Shown: positions 24,772 through 39,700 of the stretch, piece after piece
How the letters are laid out: each line of letters begins with the position of its first letter
How positions within the stretch are numbered: position 1 is the first letter of the stretch
Assembly: GCA_013398615.1 (NCBI GenBank)
Contig: VZSR01002355.1
Span: 592,977-656,976 of the forward strand
DNA from: Brachypodius melanocephalos
Taxonomy: Eukaryota > Chordata > Aves > Passeriformes > Pycnonotidae
Length of the DNA: 64,000 nt
Direction of reading: 5' to 3'
Position numbers and translations under genes: made by a program
Notes under the pieces: generated by a model
The model's input: the letters and a program-made list of their open reading frames with translations, nothing else
Told to the model about the DNA's origin: nothing
Database searches by the model: none

Positions 24772-27700
24772 CTGAGGCAGCCAAGACAAGACAAAGACAC
24801 ACAAAGCACTGAAATTCTGAGCATGTGTAACACTCCTAAGGCCACATCACCGAGGCCACAGCCACACATACCTGCAGTATTTAATAAATGAGCTGGTCTT
24901 TGGAACAAAAACTCCTTCAGAGAGCACCTGAAAGACTTTTACTCAGGCACAAGGATATATCTCTAAAAAAGACTCCATCTTCAACACCTTGAGGTGTCCT
25001 GGTAACACTGTGGTGCTTTGCTCAGGTTTTTTTAAAGCTATTGTTCTACCTGGGATGCAGCAAAAACGATGACAAAACATCACAAGCATCCATCAGTTCA
25101 AATGAAATAGTTCCTTCCTGACCTCCAGAATGACACCTGCAGCTTCCAAAAGAATCGGTTCCAATTGCTCAGCTACAAGGAGGGAGGAGTGAGAATGAAG
25201 AGGTTTTGAAGACTGCAATAAAGGTTAATTACTAATATAAAGGAAACCTTGTCATTCCAGCCTTTCTGTGCCTGGCCAAGAAAACGGATGGCATCTGGTA
25301 AATGAAAGTGCAATTCCTTTGCATTATTATCTGGTGTGCTGCTTTCCTTCCTCCACTGTACTCCAAGCAGTCCAGTTAATTTAAATAAATGGACAGAGGC
25401 ATGAGGGACTCTGCCATACTAAAGCCATCACTTGATAAAAACCCCTGTACTGAAGTTAAAATGAAAAACATGAAAGGTTCAAAGAACAAGTTCAGCAAAG
25501 AAAAGTCCGAATTAAACGTTAAGGCAAGACACCAACTCAACCAAAACTGTGCAGTTATATTGTTGCGTTCACCCACCATGCAAGGAAATATTGTAAAATT
25601 AATTTGACAGGGAAATGAAGGAAAAAAGAAAAGGAAGCAGCTGCTGATTTGGCAAAGGAAACAGACAAGGAGTCATATAATTAAACAAGAATGAACATCC
25701 ATAGGCTTGCACTCTTAAAATTCCATGTTCATTCCAGACAGTATCTCCTTCATACAGGAAAAAAAAACCCTCACGGAACCCAGGATAATCCCTCTTGAGA
25801 AAAACAAAGCTTTAAATTTATATTGGCACCAAACTACTGCAAATGCTGAATGATGACTGATTCCTTCTGAAACCACAAGAACTGACTATCCAAGTAGATC
25901 ATCTTGACCTCCAGCATACGGATTTTATGCCAGTTAAGGCAAAACCATTAAATGACTATAAAATGGCAATGGCCAGAGGCAAGTTTGGTACCCAAAATAA
26001 TTTCTGCCCACACTGTGTGTGCTGCTGCACTAGAACACTTTGACTTTATGACATGATGAATGCTGAAGAGCTTCCTACAGCAACTGCAGCTCTCCACCTT
26101 CTCCCCCAGTGAATCATCTCTGAATAAACCTCTTTGAGACCCAAGCAAGAGCCTCCTTTTGTTACTGAAAGTGCCAATTCCAGCACCCACTGGTCAGCTC
26201 TGAGCGCTGCTTTTGCCAAACACCGGGTTCTGTCTCTCCTCCACAGCTGCACACAAAGGGAGCCCATAACATTTATCTCATCACAGCCACAAATCCCAGA
26301 GTGTTACAAGTGTCACACCCTTGTAAATACTGCACGTTTCTTGAGAGCCAGGAGGCCAAGCAGGGATATACACACACACAAGATGTGTGTCTGGGTATCT
26401 GACACACACATCCTCACTTCTAAAATAAACAGCTTGTAACACAGCTCCAAAGCACTTTTCTTCCTTTATTCTGCTCACGTAACCAATAGAATGTGCCCTT
26501 CCCTTCCTCCAAGGCTCCAGCATGTTGTGCTACCTTCCTTCTTCAAAAAGAACATGGAATGCACAGGGATTGTTAAAGGTACGGCACATCCTGTGCTGTG
26601 CTTATGCAGAAAAGTTTTGGGGATTTAAGAGTTTGCTTCGTATATCAATTTTGTAAGCAAGGCTGGTATTTTATAGATTTACAACCACTCTTGCTAATGT
26701 GCACTTGAGCTCTAATCAATCTCTTCGAAATGATCAAAGTTTTGGTCAGGTAGGGAGGATGGTAAAGACTGACATTTGAAAGTAAGTGTAAGGTCAACCA
26801 GAGGCAGAGTGGAAGGAAATACTGTACTGGAAAGAAACCAGGACAGGCAGTACTTGACCTTTCTGCCCCCTAAAAATAATCTATTGTCTCTGAGAAACTG
26901 AAGGTCAATTGGCCTTCTGGTAAAAAACAGGCTGGTCTGGTGAGGACAGATATCTAATTTGCTATGAAAAATTGCATTTCTATTTCCATATTTCAGTTAT
27001 TTTCACTTTTCTAGGTGACAGGTATTAGAATTGCCATCTTAAAATGGGAATATTCAATTTCCACTATGATCCATGGGATGTGAGAGCTTTGAGACATTAA
27101 GGTCTGAAAATGCTTTTGCTGACTGATAAGACACAGGAACAGACACATAAATAAACTGTAGCACCTTCCTCAAACAGAGTACAAGGACTAGTTTCACATG
27201 TAACTCAATCCTGCTCTGTAATGACTGTTCCATGAGCCTGAGAGAGAAGGAGACAGGAAGAGAATACATGATTTTTTATTTCTGACTCTAGGGAAAAACA
27301 AAAACAAAAACACCAAAACCTATTTAAAGCTAAAATACAGACTAAAAGAATACTAAAAGAATTGGTATGTGGTATTCCAGGGATAAGAACTTATGGTAGT
27401 TGACAAAAATTGTGACTCAAGCCATTTTAAGAAAAATGAGAGCATCTACAGTTATCTTGAGCAGAATAAAAAATTGTAGGTGAAAATACTTGAGTGTAAA
27501 AAGGAAATTTAGTATCGGATAGCCCATAATAAATGTCCCCCATAGGGGCATTTTTCTGTAATTGTCCACTACTGGTTTTCCTGTAACTTCTACATAAACA
27601 TCTGGAATCATGCAATGTGCAAGGCAGCTCTGGAGGAACGGGCTGCTCCGGGTGACATTTACTGTGTCCCCAGCATGTGAGGAACAGGAGGCCAGGTGAA

Positions 27701-30700
27701 ATAAGGAGGAATGATGGAAAACATCAACTTTAACCTTCTCCAAGTGTGCATGAAGCAACAGACCATGGTGGGCACCCGGGTGACTGGAGCATGCAGGAAG
27801 GAACAGCGGAGGCAACTGCTGTTATGTCCAAACCCCAAAAGATGAGCAGCCTCTGGCAGCGTGCAGCCAGCAGAAGGCTCCTTCTGAAGAAAGATTTTGG
27901 TGAAACAAGGGAGAAACTCGAAGTACAAAAAATATCACCAGTAACTGAGAGAATTTTTCACTCTGAAAAATTCTCAAGCGAAGCACTAGGACTACACACA
28001 GATAACAGCAGTTCTTAGAAATGCTATGGTTTGGGAAAGCACAGCTCTACTAAATTCATGAGGAAAACTGAAGGAAAAGCCGAAAGAGGGAAGCATGTTT
28101 TCATACTGCTCCTATCTCTAATTAAAGCAAGGAAAACGAATAAAATCGAACCATCATACCAAGTTAGTCTGCAGAAGCACACTCTGAATCCAAGAGCATT
28201 GAATCTTGGATCCACAGCGTGGGAAAAACTGCATTTACACTCCAAGCTGGCCAAGAGTTAATAAACAGTATAACAATCTGAAAAAGTTATTGACAATGAT
28301 TTGGAGTTAGAGAAATCCTCAAGCTAATATCCAGAGCCAGGCTGAGATTATCCCAAAAGAATACAGCAAATCTCCCAACTTGTAGACATCAGCAAAATAT
28401 CTCAGTTGAACTTTTTCATTAAATTCATGTATTTTATTCTCAATGAAATGGCATCAGACCATTCATTAAAATCCAGAACAGTTAACAGACCCTTGAAACT
28501 TTTCTGCCAAGTTGTTATTCTAATTTTTGCATCCAATTATATAAATTTCTGAGCAAATTTACAGCTGCTCAGACTGAGCCATCTAGGATGTAACCGAGAG
28601 CTGAGCTAGGATATAACAGAGTCCCCCGTGACTGCTTCATGAAGAGTTAGTATCACAAAACAAAACACCTACACTAACTCTGCATCCATTCTGATCAGCC
28701 CTTTTCTAAATCCTTGAGCAACAATTCTGGCATTTGATAGTTCTGGAAGACATTATTCCCCCACAGTTTCTGCCCGTTCAGCCTTTCCAGCTATCTCCCC
28801 AAAGCTGAGAGATGTTGTATACGAGGGGGGCAGGCTGCACGAAGGGTACCTGACAGTGATCTATGAACTGTCACAGGATACGCTGCATTTCAGCCCTGAG
28901 GGCGTGCACAGCATCCCACATCTCCTCACTCAACAACAAGAGGCTGTGAGCAGATGTTGAAAACATCAGAGCAGATCTCACCAGAAACAGGCAATTCCGA
29001 ATCATATTTGTGAATATCAGAAGCACCGAGATTCCATGTAATAAATGCAATCCCTTTTCCTACACAAACTAATCCCCAGCTATTAACTTGTCACACAATT
29101 CACACAGGAACCCATGCAGCATGCATTTGTCACTGGTACCATCCACACTGCATTACTAACGGTGAAAATAACTCTCATGGGATCCAAAAGCATAAAATGA
29201 AGGGGTGCGCGTGGCTCTTGGCAATGAAATTCCCTGAACGGCCTTCCACTCCTTGGGCAATCCAAGCCCGTGTGAAGTGCAACCGCGTCACGAGCAATAG
29301 GTGCAAGGGCACGGTATTTAATCCTGCAGTGAACTCCTGCTGCTGCGCTGAGGCCGGGAAGACAAAGGGAAAGGAGGAGAGGCACTCACATCACACTGGA
29401 AGGGCTTCTCCCCGGTGTGGGTCCTCATGTGCTCGTCCAGGCCCCGCTTCTGGCTGAAAGCCTTGTTACACTCCGAGCACTGGTACGGCTTCTCCTGCAC
29501 GGAATGACAACAGCGAGTGAAAGTGAGGCAACGCAGAGCCCGGCTCCTTAAAGGACTGGAATTCCACGCTGGATGGTGCAAGTTTTATATTCTCTCCAAG
29601 GTATTACAGTCAGCGAAAACAACAGAAAACGACTTTCAAATGATTAAGTGAAAGCTGGGAAAGCTGTGGCCTGACGGTTTCCACTTCAGCACCCACTTAT
29701 GAATTAATTATCTGTTCCAGTCTTTCAAACCCGGCCGTTTGGGGAGTCTGCTTTTTGTCACGTGAAAGGTACACAGACGTAAAAGTCCAATGTTCTTTCC
29801 TTTATCCTCCACAAATGCTTAAAGCATACAGACAAGCAAGATTATCCACAAAAACTTCGAGTTTGTTCGGAGGTTTCCAAGCAGGGGAAGAGGTGAGGAA
29901 GAGGAGGTAAGGGAAGCTTGTGGTAGCAGAAAAACTTATTTTGAAAAGTGGTGACAGAAGGTTAATCACATACTCTTTGCAGAATCTCAAAAGAAGTGCG
30001 GATTTTTACTAGAACTGTATTTTTACTAGAACTATTGGTTAGCAGCTATTGTAAAACGTGATGTTAGAAAAGTTGCAATCTCACTGACCTCAAAAAAATA
30101 GAGACACAAAAGGAAAGCCACTTATGTAAAGATTTTTTCTTTGAACTTCTTCCTTCATATAGGAATTTATATAGGTGTAATTCCTCCTTGATTCCACTAA
30201 AGTTACAAAGGAACTGTATAGAAATCAACAACAAATCAATTAAATGCAAGAATTAGCATTATGGCACTGCACTTGACCTCACTAAGATCTTCATGTTCTA
30301 GAGGCACCCTTATTTTTGAACCAACTAGAATTCCTTCATTCTCATTCTACTTTTTTCTCTGGTCTCTAGTTCTGTACTGCTTAAGTTCTGAAGAAAGGTA
30401 TTTTAAGAAAAGTGAACACTTTTTACTAAATTACATTGAAAACAATGACTATAAATCAATAGGCAAAAAAAAAAAAAAGCAGCTAGATCTATGAATTAAC
30501 AAATAATAGGCGGTAATCAAGTTCTTTCGGGAGATGACGTGGGATGCAAGGATAAGTGAGACGGAACAACGGAGGCATTGAAGCAACAAAGAGAACAAGC
30601 TGTCAGGTTACTGAATTCCTACTCTCAGTCTCTGGGAACCATCAGGTCTCTATATTTTGCCGAACCCTGCCAGGACTCACACACCTAACAGTGCACTATC

Positions 30701-33700
30701 AATCAGTGCTGGCTGTGTCCCAGTCTCTCTCTTTAGGGCAGCTCTCTGCAGGCCCAGAGACCTCAGCGGGGCAAAGACCGGGTTCTTTCATTTTGCACTC
30801 TCCTTCCATCAAGTTTCCTAGAAAAGGCAGTGTTATTTCCACGATTCTTCAGGAGACAGGAAAACATAACAAATTACCTAAAAAAGATTTGAATTGATCT
30901 GCAAAATGAAAACTATCATCAAGACCAAAAGGTTCAGGTCACAGGGAGCCTTGCTGACCTGACTAAAGACTTCCTGGAGCAGGGCCTGCACTTTTAAGGG
31001 GAATACACGAATAAGCCATGTGAAAAGCAGGTTTCTGCAACAAGCCCTTAATGGGTTTTGCATTGTGGTTAACACAAACCACATTTCTGTGAGTCCTCCA
31101 GAAGCAGCCTTTGTGTGTGGAGGCTGTTCTGCAGAAAGTGCAAAGTGAAGTATACGATGTGCACATCTTAAACACCCACGGAAGCGTTCACTGCTGCATT
31201 CTGCACCGGCTGGACTCGCTCCCCTTTCAGTGTCTCGGTCTTCAGCCATCTGAAGAACCGCCTTGATAATGACCAGGGCAATCATCCCAGTGCCAAACGG
31301 ATTTCAGGGCTCCATTTTGGACAAAGAGCCATTTTACACTCTGGGAAGCTGGAGTCACAAACCTGGGCTGTATTATCTTCCCTCAGGTTGTGTTTGGCTG
31401 TTATATATTTTATATTTGTATTACTCTCTGTGGCAAAAAAGGGTGTATCTAACATCCCCTTGGCATTTGTACTGAAACTCACATATGTAGTGCATGAAAC
31501 ACATCCAAAGCTGTCTTTGATCTAATTTTGGATCCCTCCCATCTGTATATTGCAGTGACTTCAGCAGACACGACTCTGATTCACACCAGCCTCCTCTCCC
31601 ACGAGTGAAGCTGCTCTCCATTCACATCTGTGTCTGTTTCAGGAAAATCAGGAGTGCTGTCCAGAGCAAAACTTGGCCCTCAGTTTATCTCCTGAGAAAA
31701 AAACTTTTTGGTTTCGGTTGGTTTTGAAGAAGACATCATCCTCACAGATCAATCCCTTCTAAACAACACATTCTGTGCTTTTCCTTTCCTCTCTGCTCCT
31801 TCTCCCCCTCATGTCAAATTTCCATTGCACAATGCTTGGAGAAAGCAACACTTGTAACATGGAAAATATCATGTTTGCTTGGCATAACCATCACTGCTTT
31901 AAACGTGAGCAGAGATTTAAAAAATAAAAAAAAAAAAAAAAACAAACAAACCATGGCAACAGGTCTGAAAAAGTTAACGCCACCATGAAAGGACAAAAAG
32001 GGCCAACGCTGAGACGAGAAGAAAGCTGGACAGACTTAAAACATCAAAAAAAGGAAAAACCTGCTAAGTGTGAACAAAACAGGAGCCCGTTGGGAAGATG
32101 ATCCAAGTGTGACTTCAGAGGAGTTAGCAAGTGGCGGCACCATCCATCTGCCCTCTGTTGAAGAAGCATCTGCCAGGCCATGGCTCTGGTGGCAGCCAAG
32201 CTGAAGGATGTTTTCTTTTACTGACCATCTGAATGAGGAAGGGAGCAGGGAGAGACACAGCGTGTGGCTGATGCTGCAGTGGTTTAATAGCACAGTTTAA
32301 GCATGCCAGGTATGAACAGAAATACGTAGATCACGATTTACAACCTTCCTGCCTCTGAACAAGGAAAGGCCAAGCAGAGCCCAGTGGTACTCTGGAAGGT
32401 GCTTTGCTGTAAGACTGACACACACCACCCCAAAAGCTTCTACCTCGGATGGGTTTCACCACTAAAACTGGTGAATGAGACAAACAATCATTTTTAAACC
32501 CATGTCAAATGAAACAGTGCCTGCAGCACACACTCCTGTGTCTGTGGATGGCTGAATCACACATCACACCTGGAATTCCAAACAAGTGGTGCTCTGCACT
32601 GGAAAGACCTCCCTCAGAACACAGCAAATCTCAAGGACATTTGACACACAAAGTGTGCAGTGTCCTGCAAGCACAGCAGATGGAAATACTCAAATGCAGA
32701 AGATTTGAATTGCTAGCTGCTGCTGCAGTTGCCTGTTTGTCCCTTAAAAATATAAATCCATTATGTACACTAAGTCAGCATTGTGCACTGGCTGTTTCTG
32801 TAAACCTGGTGATATTGGTTACACGGGTGAAACGTAAATGATGTCGGCAGGAGTCTCTCCAACTTGCTTTCTAAATCTGAATTTAGAACTATTGCATCAG
32901 CTCGACAGTTACAGCAAACAAACGTAATTTAAACGTGATCATGACCAAATAAACACATCTCAAGATTAAAATAAGAGTTAAGAACACAACTCCGAGCTTG
33001 ATGGGTCTGCATTTTCAGCATGCTGGAAATGGAAGCTTGAGAGAAGTTCAGAGAAAAAAGGAAAAGCTTATCAGGTCTAATATTACGTGCAAATATTTAC
33101 ACTTGCAACAATTAATTCAGTTTCAGGAATATTAAAGAAATAATCCTTTTTGCAATAAAATTTATGATTAAATTACGCTTGTGACGTGAAAATTGACAGA
33201 CACGAATAATGGTGATGCCACAGGACACCAAAAAAACCCTAAAATAAGTAATCCTTTTCTTTCCACTATTCTAAAACAAAGCCTTCCTTTGCTCCCAGAA
33301 AAATCTTAAAATATCTTAATATATCTGCTCATGAGATACTGATACAGCAACACTATCTGCTTTCAAAAGGCATTTTATGTGAAAACTTTGAAAATATCAG
33401 TATTACTCTTACTAGTATGATTTATGTGCTTGCATTATTACCTGAACAGAGGGTTAATAAAAAGTCTGTTTGGAAAATGGGAAATGTGGCCTAGGATGAA
33501 CAAACATGATCGACCAGATAACATTAAAACACACCAGTCATGTCTGCAGCCACCAGGAGCTCGTCCCTCTCAAAGAGAAATCTGGAAATGCTACAGCTTT
33601 GCCAACCTGAAAACGCAGGAATCCTGCTTACGCTTAGAATCACAGAGAGCCCAAGTCAGCAGACTCCAGTTTTGTATCTAAGAGTGAAAGAAGTTCAAGA

Positions 33701-36700
33701 ACTAACAAGATGCTCTCTTAGTAACTGGAAAGTTTCTGCAAGTTACAGCAAGTGGCTGACCCAGAGACAGAGACCTATTTAATTTATTAACATAACATCG
33801 ACACTAGAAGACAAAAGGTGATGAGAATTTACAACTCTACAAAAGCAGTAGGGATTTGAAACCTATAAAATTAAGCCTCAATTAAAAATCACTTCACAAG
33901 AACATGTTTCTTCTGTTGAAAAGTAAAATCCTTTAAAAAAAATATTTCCAACAATTAGAGCAGGCCAAGAAATTTTCCTGTTAAAACAGCTGTGAAGTAA
34001 TTCTGGCAGCTTTAGACAAAAATGTGACTTTTATTTGAAATGACTAATGTTTTTGTTAGAACAGGTCTCAATTCATTCAGTTTTAGGAGTATTAAAAGAA
34101 ATAATCTTTTTTGCAATGAAATTTATAATTAAAACAAAAGCATGCATCTTCTCTGAAACGCCTGCCAGGAAAAAAAAAAAAGGTGCATTTCTTAAAAAGA
34201 TTCAGTACATGCAATTCACTGGGCTTTACTGTATCATTAACTTCCCATTTTCCATGGCAGCCCTGCCTATTTGCTACCCATAAACAGCAAAGTTTTTATT
34301 TCTTTGTGGTTTTTTGAACTGCTGAGGTAATTCGTGCCCCTAAAATTTCGTGAAGGAGGGTTTATTTAATCAGCATTGATGAAAATTCAATAGATGTTCA
34401 CCTGTTCCTGGCAAGTAACAGGATCCATTTAGAAAAAGGACATTTGCACTCTACGAGGAAGGGATGATCATCAGTCAAGATCACATAAAGAAGTGTGAAA
34501 ATATAGGAGCAGTGGGATTCAAACCTTGCACATTCTGTGCGCAAACACGGATTCCAGAGGCAAGGAAACCACAGCCCTGGCAAAGTCATCATCCTCAGGC
34601 AGATGTTTGGGAACTCACCCCTATCTCACCAACAGGGAAAAACAGATAAAATCCAAGATGGAAAAACCCCTCCAAATTCAATCAACACATCGTATTATTT
34701 CATTACTCACTGTCATGTGCACAGAAGTCTACACTTAGTACACAAAGGAATTATTTTTGACAATAATGTTCGATGCTGGACAATAATGTTGGATGCTTCT
34801 AAAACACAGGACCCTTCCTCGAAGTTTAAGCTCAAATATTTCCTGGGAAACACAGGAGAAGCAAAAGTATGTCAATACTGTCCTTGGAAAGCCTGTTTAA
34901 TTCAGGACCTCTTCTTGTTCAGTGAAAAAAAAAAAAAAAAACGTCTGGAAGAGTCCTCTACAGGAGACTGCCTCACTTCCATACTCACCGTGACTTCTCC
35001 CTTGAAATTCATAAATGTATCTTGAAATTATTTCAAGGTTGGTTTATTTCTGCACATACTGTGGTTTTAAACATATTTAAATATTAATGTGTTTTAAAAT
35101 AGTAGGCACTTATGCATGAAACACAAATGATACACTGAAATTTCTCTAATTTTTGAATTACCTCAGAAATGTACCTCATTTAAACACAGGCTGGCAGCTT
35201 CCACCCACTGGAACTCAGATTTTTAAACAAGCTATAAAAATTAAATATATCTGCTATACGTAAATATGAAATATTCAAATCAAGTGATCAAAAGCCATTT
35301 TCAAATGGCTTTGACTCTTTCTGTTTTCCATCACCCAATCCAGCTGTAAAAGAATCACCACTCTCAGAAGTAATGAAAACATCAATTTAACACAACAACA
35401 ACTCTGGGCACCTATCAATGGCTGTATTTCCAAGCATTACCAATTCCACTGCTGTAGCACAGAATAATTTTTCCACATGTTTAAGTTCAAACGTTGCAAT
35501 GTTAAGTCAGGCGCTGAACAAAGCCTTAGGAAAGAGCTGAAGTTTCCTGCGGTGTGAGGGGTGGGAATGTGCCTGTAACTCTCTCAGAGCTGACATGGTC
35601 TGTAAACTCATTTCATCAACAACTTCAATAAGTTTCTCATTTCTCCTTAAGGGAAAAAGCCCCAAACCCATCAAACCATAAAGCAAACACATTTGGTTTC
35701 ACGGAAACAAATCAGCACCGGGGTGACATTTTAATGTCAGGTGGGGGGTGTTTTCTCCCCTGCCCTTACCTTCTCTGTTCACTCCAGAGCTGGGGCTGAC
35801 ACCTGTGGCCACCCAGGCTGTGCTCACTTTAGCAGCTGCCAGAGCTTAATCAACTTTCTGCAATGATTTCTCCAGCAGCCCTCCCTGATCCCCAGCATCA
35901 GGGCTGGCAGTTAAGCCCACTGGTAAAATACACTGAGATTTCATCTCTACTGTCTTTGCTCAATGTCACAGCATCACTTTTAAGCTACCTCACAAACTTT
36001 CTGGCCAAAAGACCAGATTCTTTTTTTCAAGCTATTTATGAGACTATAGCCCTTGCAGAAGGTGCTACGGTTGTGTTAATTTCCACATTGCTAGGTTCAG
36101 CTGATATAAAAATACCTTCAGGATTTGTTCATCTCGCTCTTTATTCTTTCAACAATGATTTTGCATGCAAGAATAAATTTCAAATAAAATGGATGTGTAA
36201 AAAAAGGAAGAGCCAACAACCTTACACCGCTTGGAAAAAAGTCAAAACATGGGATGACCGAAAAGAGAAATTTCAAGCGTGACTTCCTGGTTTTTCATGT
36301 TCTTGGAACTGACAGAAGGACCCAAACCTTTGGCAAACACAGTGCATTTTTTATTTCCTAATCTTCAGTTCGCCTTTGTTTAAAGAGCCCAGGAACACAG
36401 AACAAGCCCCAGTGCATTAGCACTGCACTCAGGGTCTCCAAGTCTTTCTGCAGAGGTTTCTCTCCCCGCTGGAGAAGTCCTTACACGGTGCAGTTAAACG
36501 CATCTCCTTCGGAGGCAGGACTCAGATCACGAGCCCTCACTGCAAGAAGGACTCACCTGAACAGCTCAACAGCTCTTTTCTCTGCTCAGAAGTTGGTTTG
36601 GTTCCTGTTCCCTGCATTCGTGACAAGCACCAACCTACTGCTAAAATTAAATAAATCTTCACGTTCTCGTAAACAATGGTGTCTTCCCCGTTTCCCTCTC

Positions 36701-39700
36701 AGTATCGCTGCTCCCCCACTTCCTTATCCTCCCTTTCCAATTCCTTCACCACTCTCTTCTTTCACATCAGCGAAAATACATATTTATTCCCTTGTACATA
36801 CACTAATATTTACTCACCTGAACAATAAAATAACAGCTTATTATCCTATAGTACTTCATGGATAATGTCCTGCAGAACAGGCTCAGGCAGAATTCCTCCT
36901 TCCATGGAAATTGGTCATAAACTTTGTTTTCTCTTCTCTTGTTTTTCTTAAGAATTCTAGCCCATTTTTTTTACTCCTCCTAGTAAGATCACCTTTGATT
37001 TTTTAGCTGTCCAGTTCTACTTAAATATTAAATAAGGTGAACTGTGAGGAAGAGGGAAAGTTGAGACATGCAAGATTATAACAACAGGCTTCAATTTAGA
37101 AATTACTATTAATGCAAACGTTATCAGTACTGATTTTTGTTACCTCAAAGTAAAAAAAATATTTACATGGAGATAAAGGAAGGGGTAATGGCAATCAAAT
37201 ATGACTGAGCCTCACTGTCAAGTTTTGGGATAGGAGCAGCATCACTGCAAAATCTAATCAAGTCTAAAAAAACATGTTTGGCCTGCATATTTTAATCCTA
37301 CAGCATGGCTGTGGGGATGACCAGCAGCGTGCTGAGCACCTTCACACACCACAATAAAAAAAAAAACCTGAAATGTGACCTTTCAGATGCAGATGATCAA
37401 TGCATTTCAAGCATATGGAAACACCGAGAGCACATTTGGTGTGAACTGAGTTCATTGTACCTCGAAGGATGGTATTTGGCCCTCATGGTACAGCAGAGCA
37501 TTTCCTGAGACATTTTAAAGCAAATTTTATTATGCTCTTAGTGCAACACAAAGCCTGTCTAACTACAGTGTCTACATCTATTAAAAAAGAAATACCCACT
37601 CCTTAAAATTTATTTTCCTAACCCCTCCCTTACCTATCAGCTAAAAAAATGCTTAGAAGAAAACATCACTTGGTGTAAATCACTGCAGACTCTAAAAGCC
37701 TGATAGTATTGTTTTTGCCTCTGTTTTTCTTCTATGGAAGCTGGGGGGCGTTTGTTGTTTTTACTCAAACTCTATGGAAAATCAGAAAAAAACCCTGAGT
37801 TTGGCACGGTTTCAGAGCTTGCTTACCCCTCACAGTCATGCAGAACTTAGATGGGTCATGAAATTTCTCCTGGTGCTAACACAGTTAAGAGTAACAACAG
37901 AAAAGAATTTATAGCACTTCTTAAAGTGATTTAACAGCTGGAAAGAAAAAGGAGAAACAACTAACAACACGGGACTAGCCTGTTCCCAATGGACTACCAA
38001 GAAGTGCTGCACTAACTACTGATTGCTTGTATACTGTGGGGTACAAAAGCAATAACTTCATATCTAGAACCTCACAGTTAATATGCTCAAAACCCACGCA
38101 GAACAGCAGAAATTTAAACAGCTTTTAATTTCAGTTATTTAGAAAGCAATTCTAAATTGTGCCAATTTGCACATGGAGACTACTAAGTGAATGTCACCTT
38201 TCCTATTTCCCAGTAGATGCAGAATTTTCTTGTTTTGGCCTCAAGGCTGCACTGATTGCTGTGAGCTGTAACAACCCCCAGTTAAATAAAGTTATATAAA
38301 AATGGGCATCAGTTAATAAAGAACAGCCTCTAGGAAAGCTCACAGTGACTGGACTTTACAGGCACAGTAAGAATCACATCACTGCATACTGACGTTTCAG
38401 TAACAGTGAAGCCTTTACAGAACTGTTTAGTCAGTAAACAACATTAATTTATATCTATAAATAACCACGGGTTAAATGAAGAGGTTACTACAGCCATTAT
38501 TTCAACAGAAAAGAAATCAAACGTAGAAAAAACAGAAGGTAAGGGAGTTGTAATTAGAATTCGTAAGTTAATGACTTGAATCTTTGCCTCTTATTTTGAC
38601 AGGTATGAAATACCCTGGCTGGCAGAGCCTAATCTCTTCACAAAGAGCAATTAATTCTTTTTCACCACAGGATTCAGAGAGAACGCTCAGGGAGCCACAG
38701 GAGCTCCTCCGTGGCGGGGCTTACCCTGGTGTGGGTGCGGATGTGCATCTTCAGGCCGTCGTTCTTGCTGAAGGCTTTGTCACAGTAAGGACACTGGTAA
38801 GGACGCTCACCTGAGGACAAGAGAACCGTCAGAACCCACAGATCTGTGCCTTCGGGCGATGAAGGCCTTGCAGCACAGCTCTCTGTCAAACTGAACTGCC
38901 CTTCTCTCCAAAGAACAGATTTAAACTCCAGGAAAATTACAGATAATCTGGCCTGAGCGGGATGCAGTGCTGGATCAAAATATTCCTCGTTGCTGCCTGA
39001 TTCTGCACTGCAATACATGATTGCACACAGACAGCCTTGGGGGAAATAAAACCAAAAAGAAAACACCAAATGCCCTTGCTCGAACCACATTCTACGGTGA
39101 TTTACACATGGTCACTTTTACGGTTAGGCATTAACTGCTCCCAAATATTTTTTCTATTTCACATCTGGTCGTTATTAGAGGCCTCTGGGTGACAGAATCC
39201 CAATGGAAAATAAAATCCACTCTTTTCTAACACTCTATCTATGTTAGAAGCTGGTTAATCAAAAGTTTTGCAATATTTGTGTCCCAATTTATGACTGAAA
39301 CAGAAGCAGAAACAATCTTAGCCTCTCCCCTGCAGCATCCCATATCTGAAAGGTATTTGTTTAATGCCCCATTACACTGGTGTCATTTGGCATCGATTTT
39401 CCCAAACTCACATTAGCGTAATGTGGATACTGAGATGTTCAGAGACAAGCAGTAAAGAGTTTCTAAGCACCATCATTTGGAAGAAATGTATTTTAATTTT
39501 TAACTCTTCAGGCAATGCACTGGTATCTGAGCCTACTGCCTCCTGTTCCTGTATACAACACTGGAAAAGCAAAGATCAGGCTGTTTCCACTGCAAAACAC
39601 AGCTGAAAAAATGATGATGGAAAATCTTCTGTTAACAAAATGGGTTTTGTTGTGCACAACCATAATGCTGAAGGTGTCTTTTCAAATAAAGGTTTGTCAC

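Larger units (their letters stand above)
29495..38724 (-). other. PRDM5: PRDM5 intron, about 9.2 kb
   Basis: It holds a 65-bp element present twice (33108..33172 and 34068..34133), a 20-bp tandem doublet (34759..34798), a 22-bp palindrome (35291..35312) and A-runs near 30466, 31920 and 34925. The plus-strand open frames at 34537..35025 and 35863..36282 have no recognisable domain. Confidence 0.7.

Noticed and set aside
24388..24891. 167-codon plus-strand open frame
   Set aside because: It overlaps the PRDM5 terminal exon in antisense; the open frame is a by-product of that conserved coding sequence and shows no domain.
34537..35025. 162-codon plus-strand open frame in an intron
   Set aside because: No domain, no splice context, includes a lysine run from an A-tract, and contains the tandem doublet; the composition looks random.
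35863..36282. 139-codon plus-strand open frame with a hydrophobic middle
   Set aside because: No recognisable family, antisense to PRDM5, no supporting splice or promoter signals.
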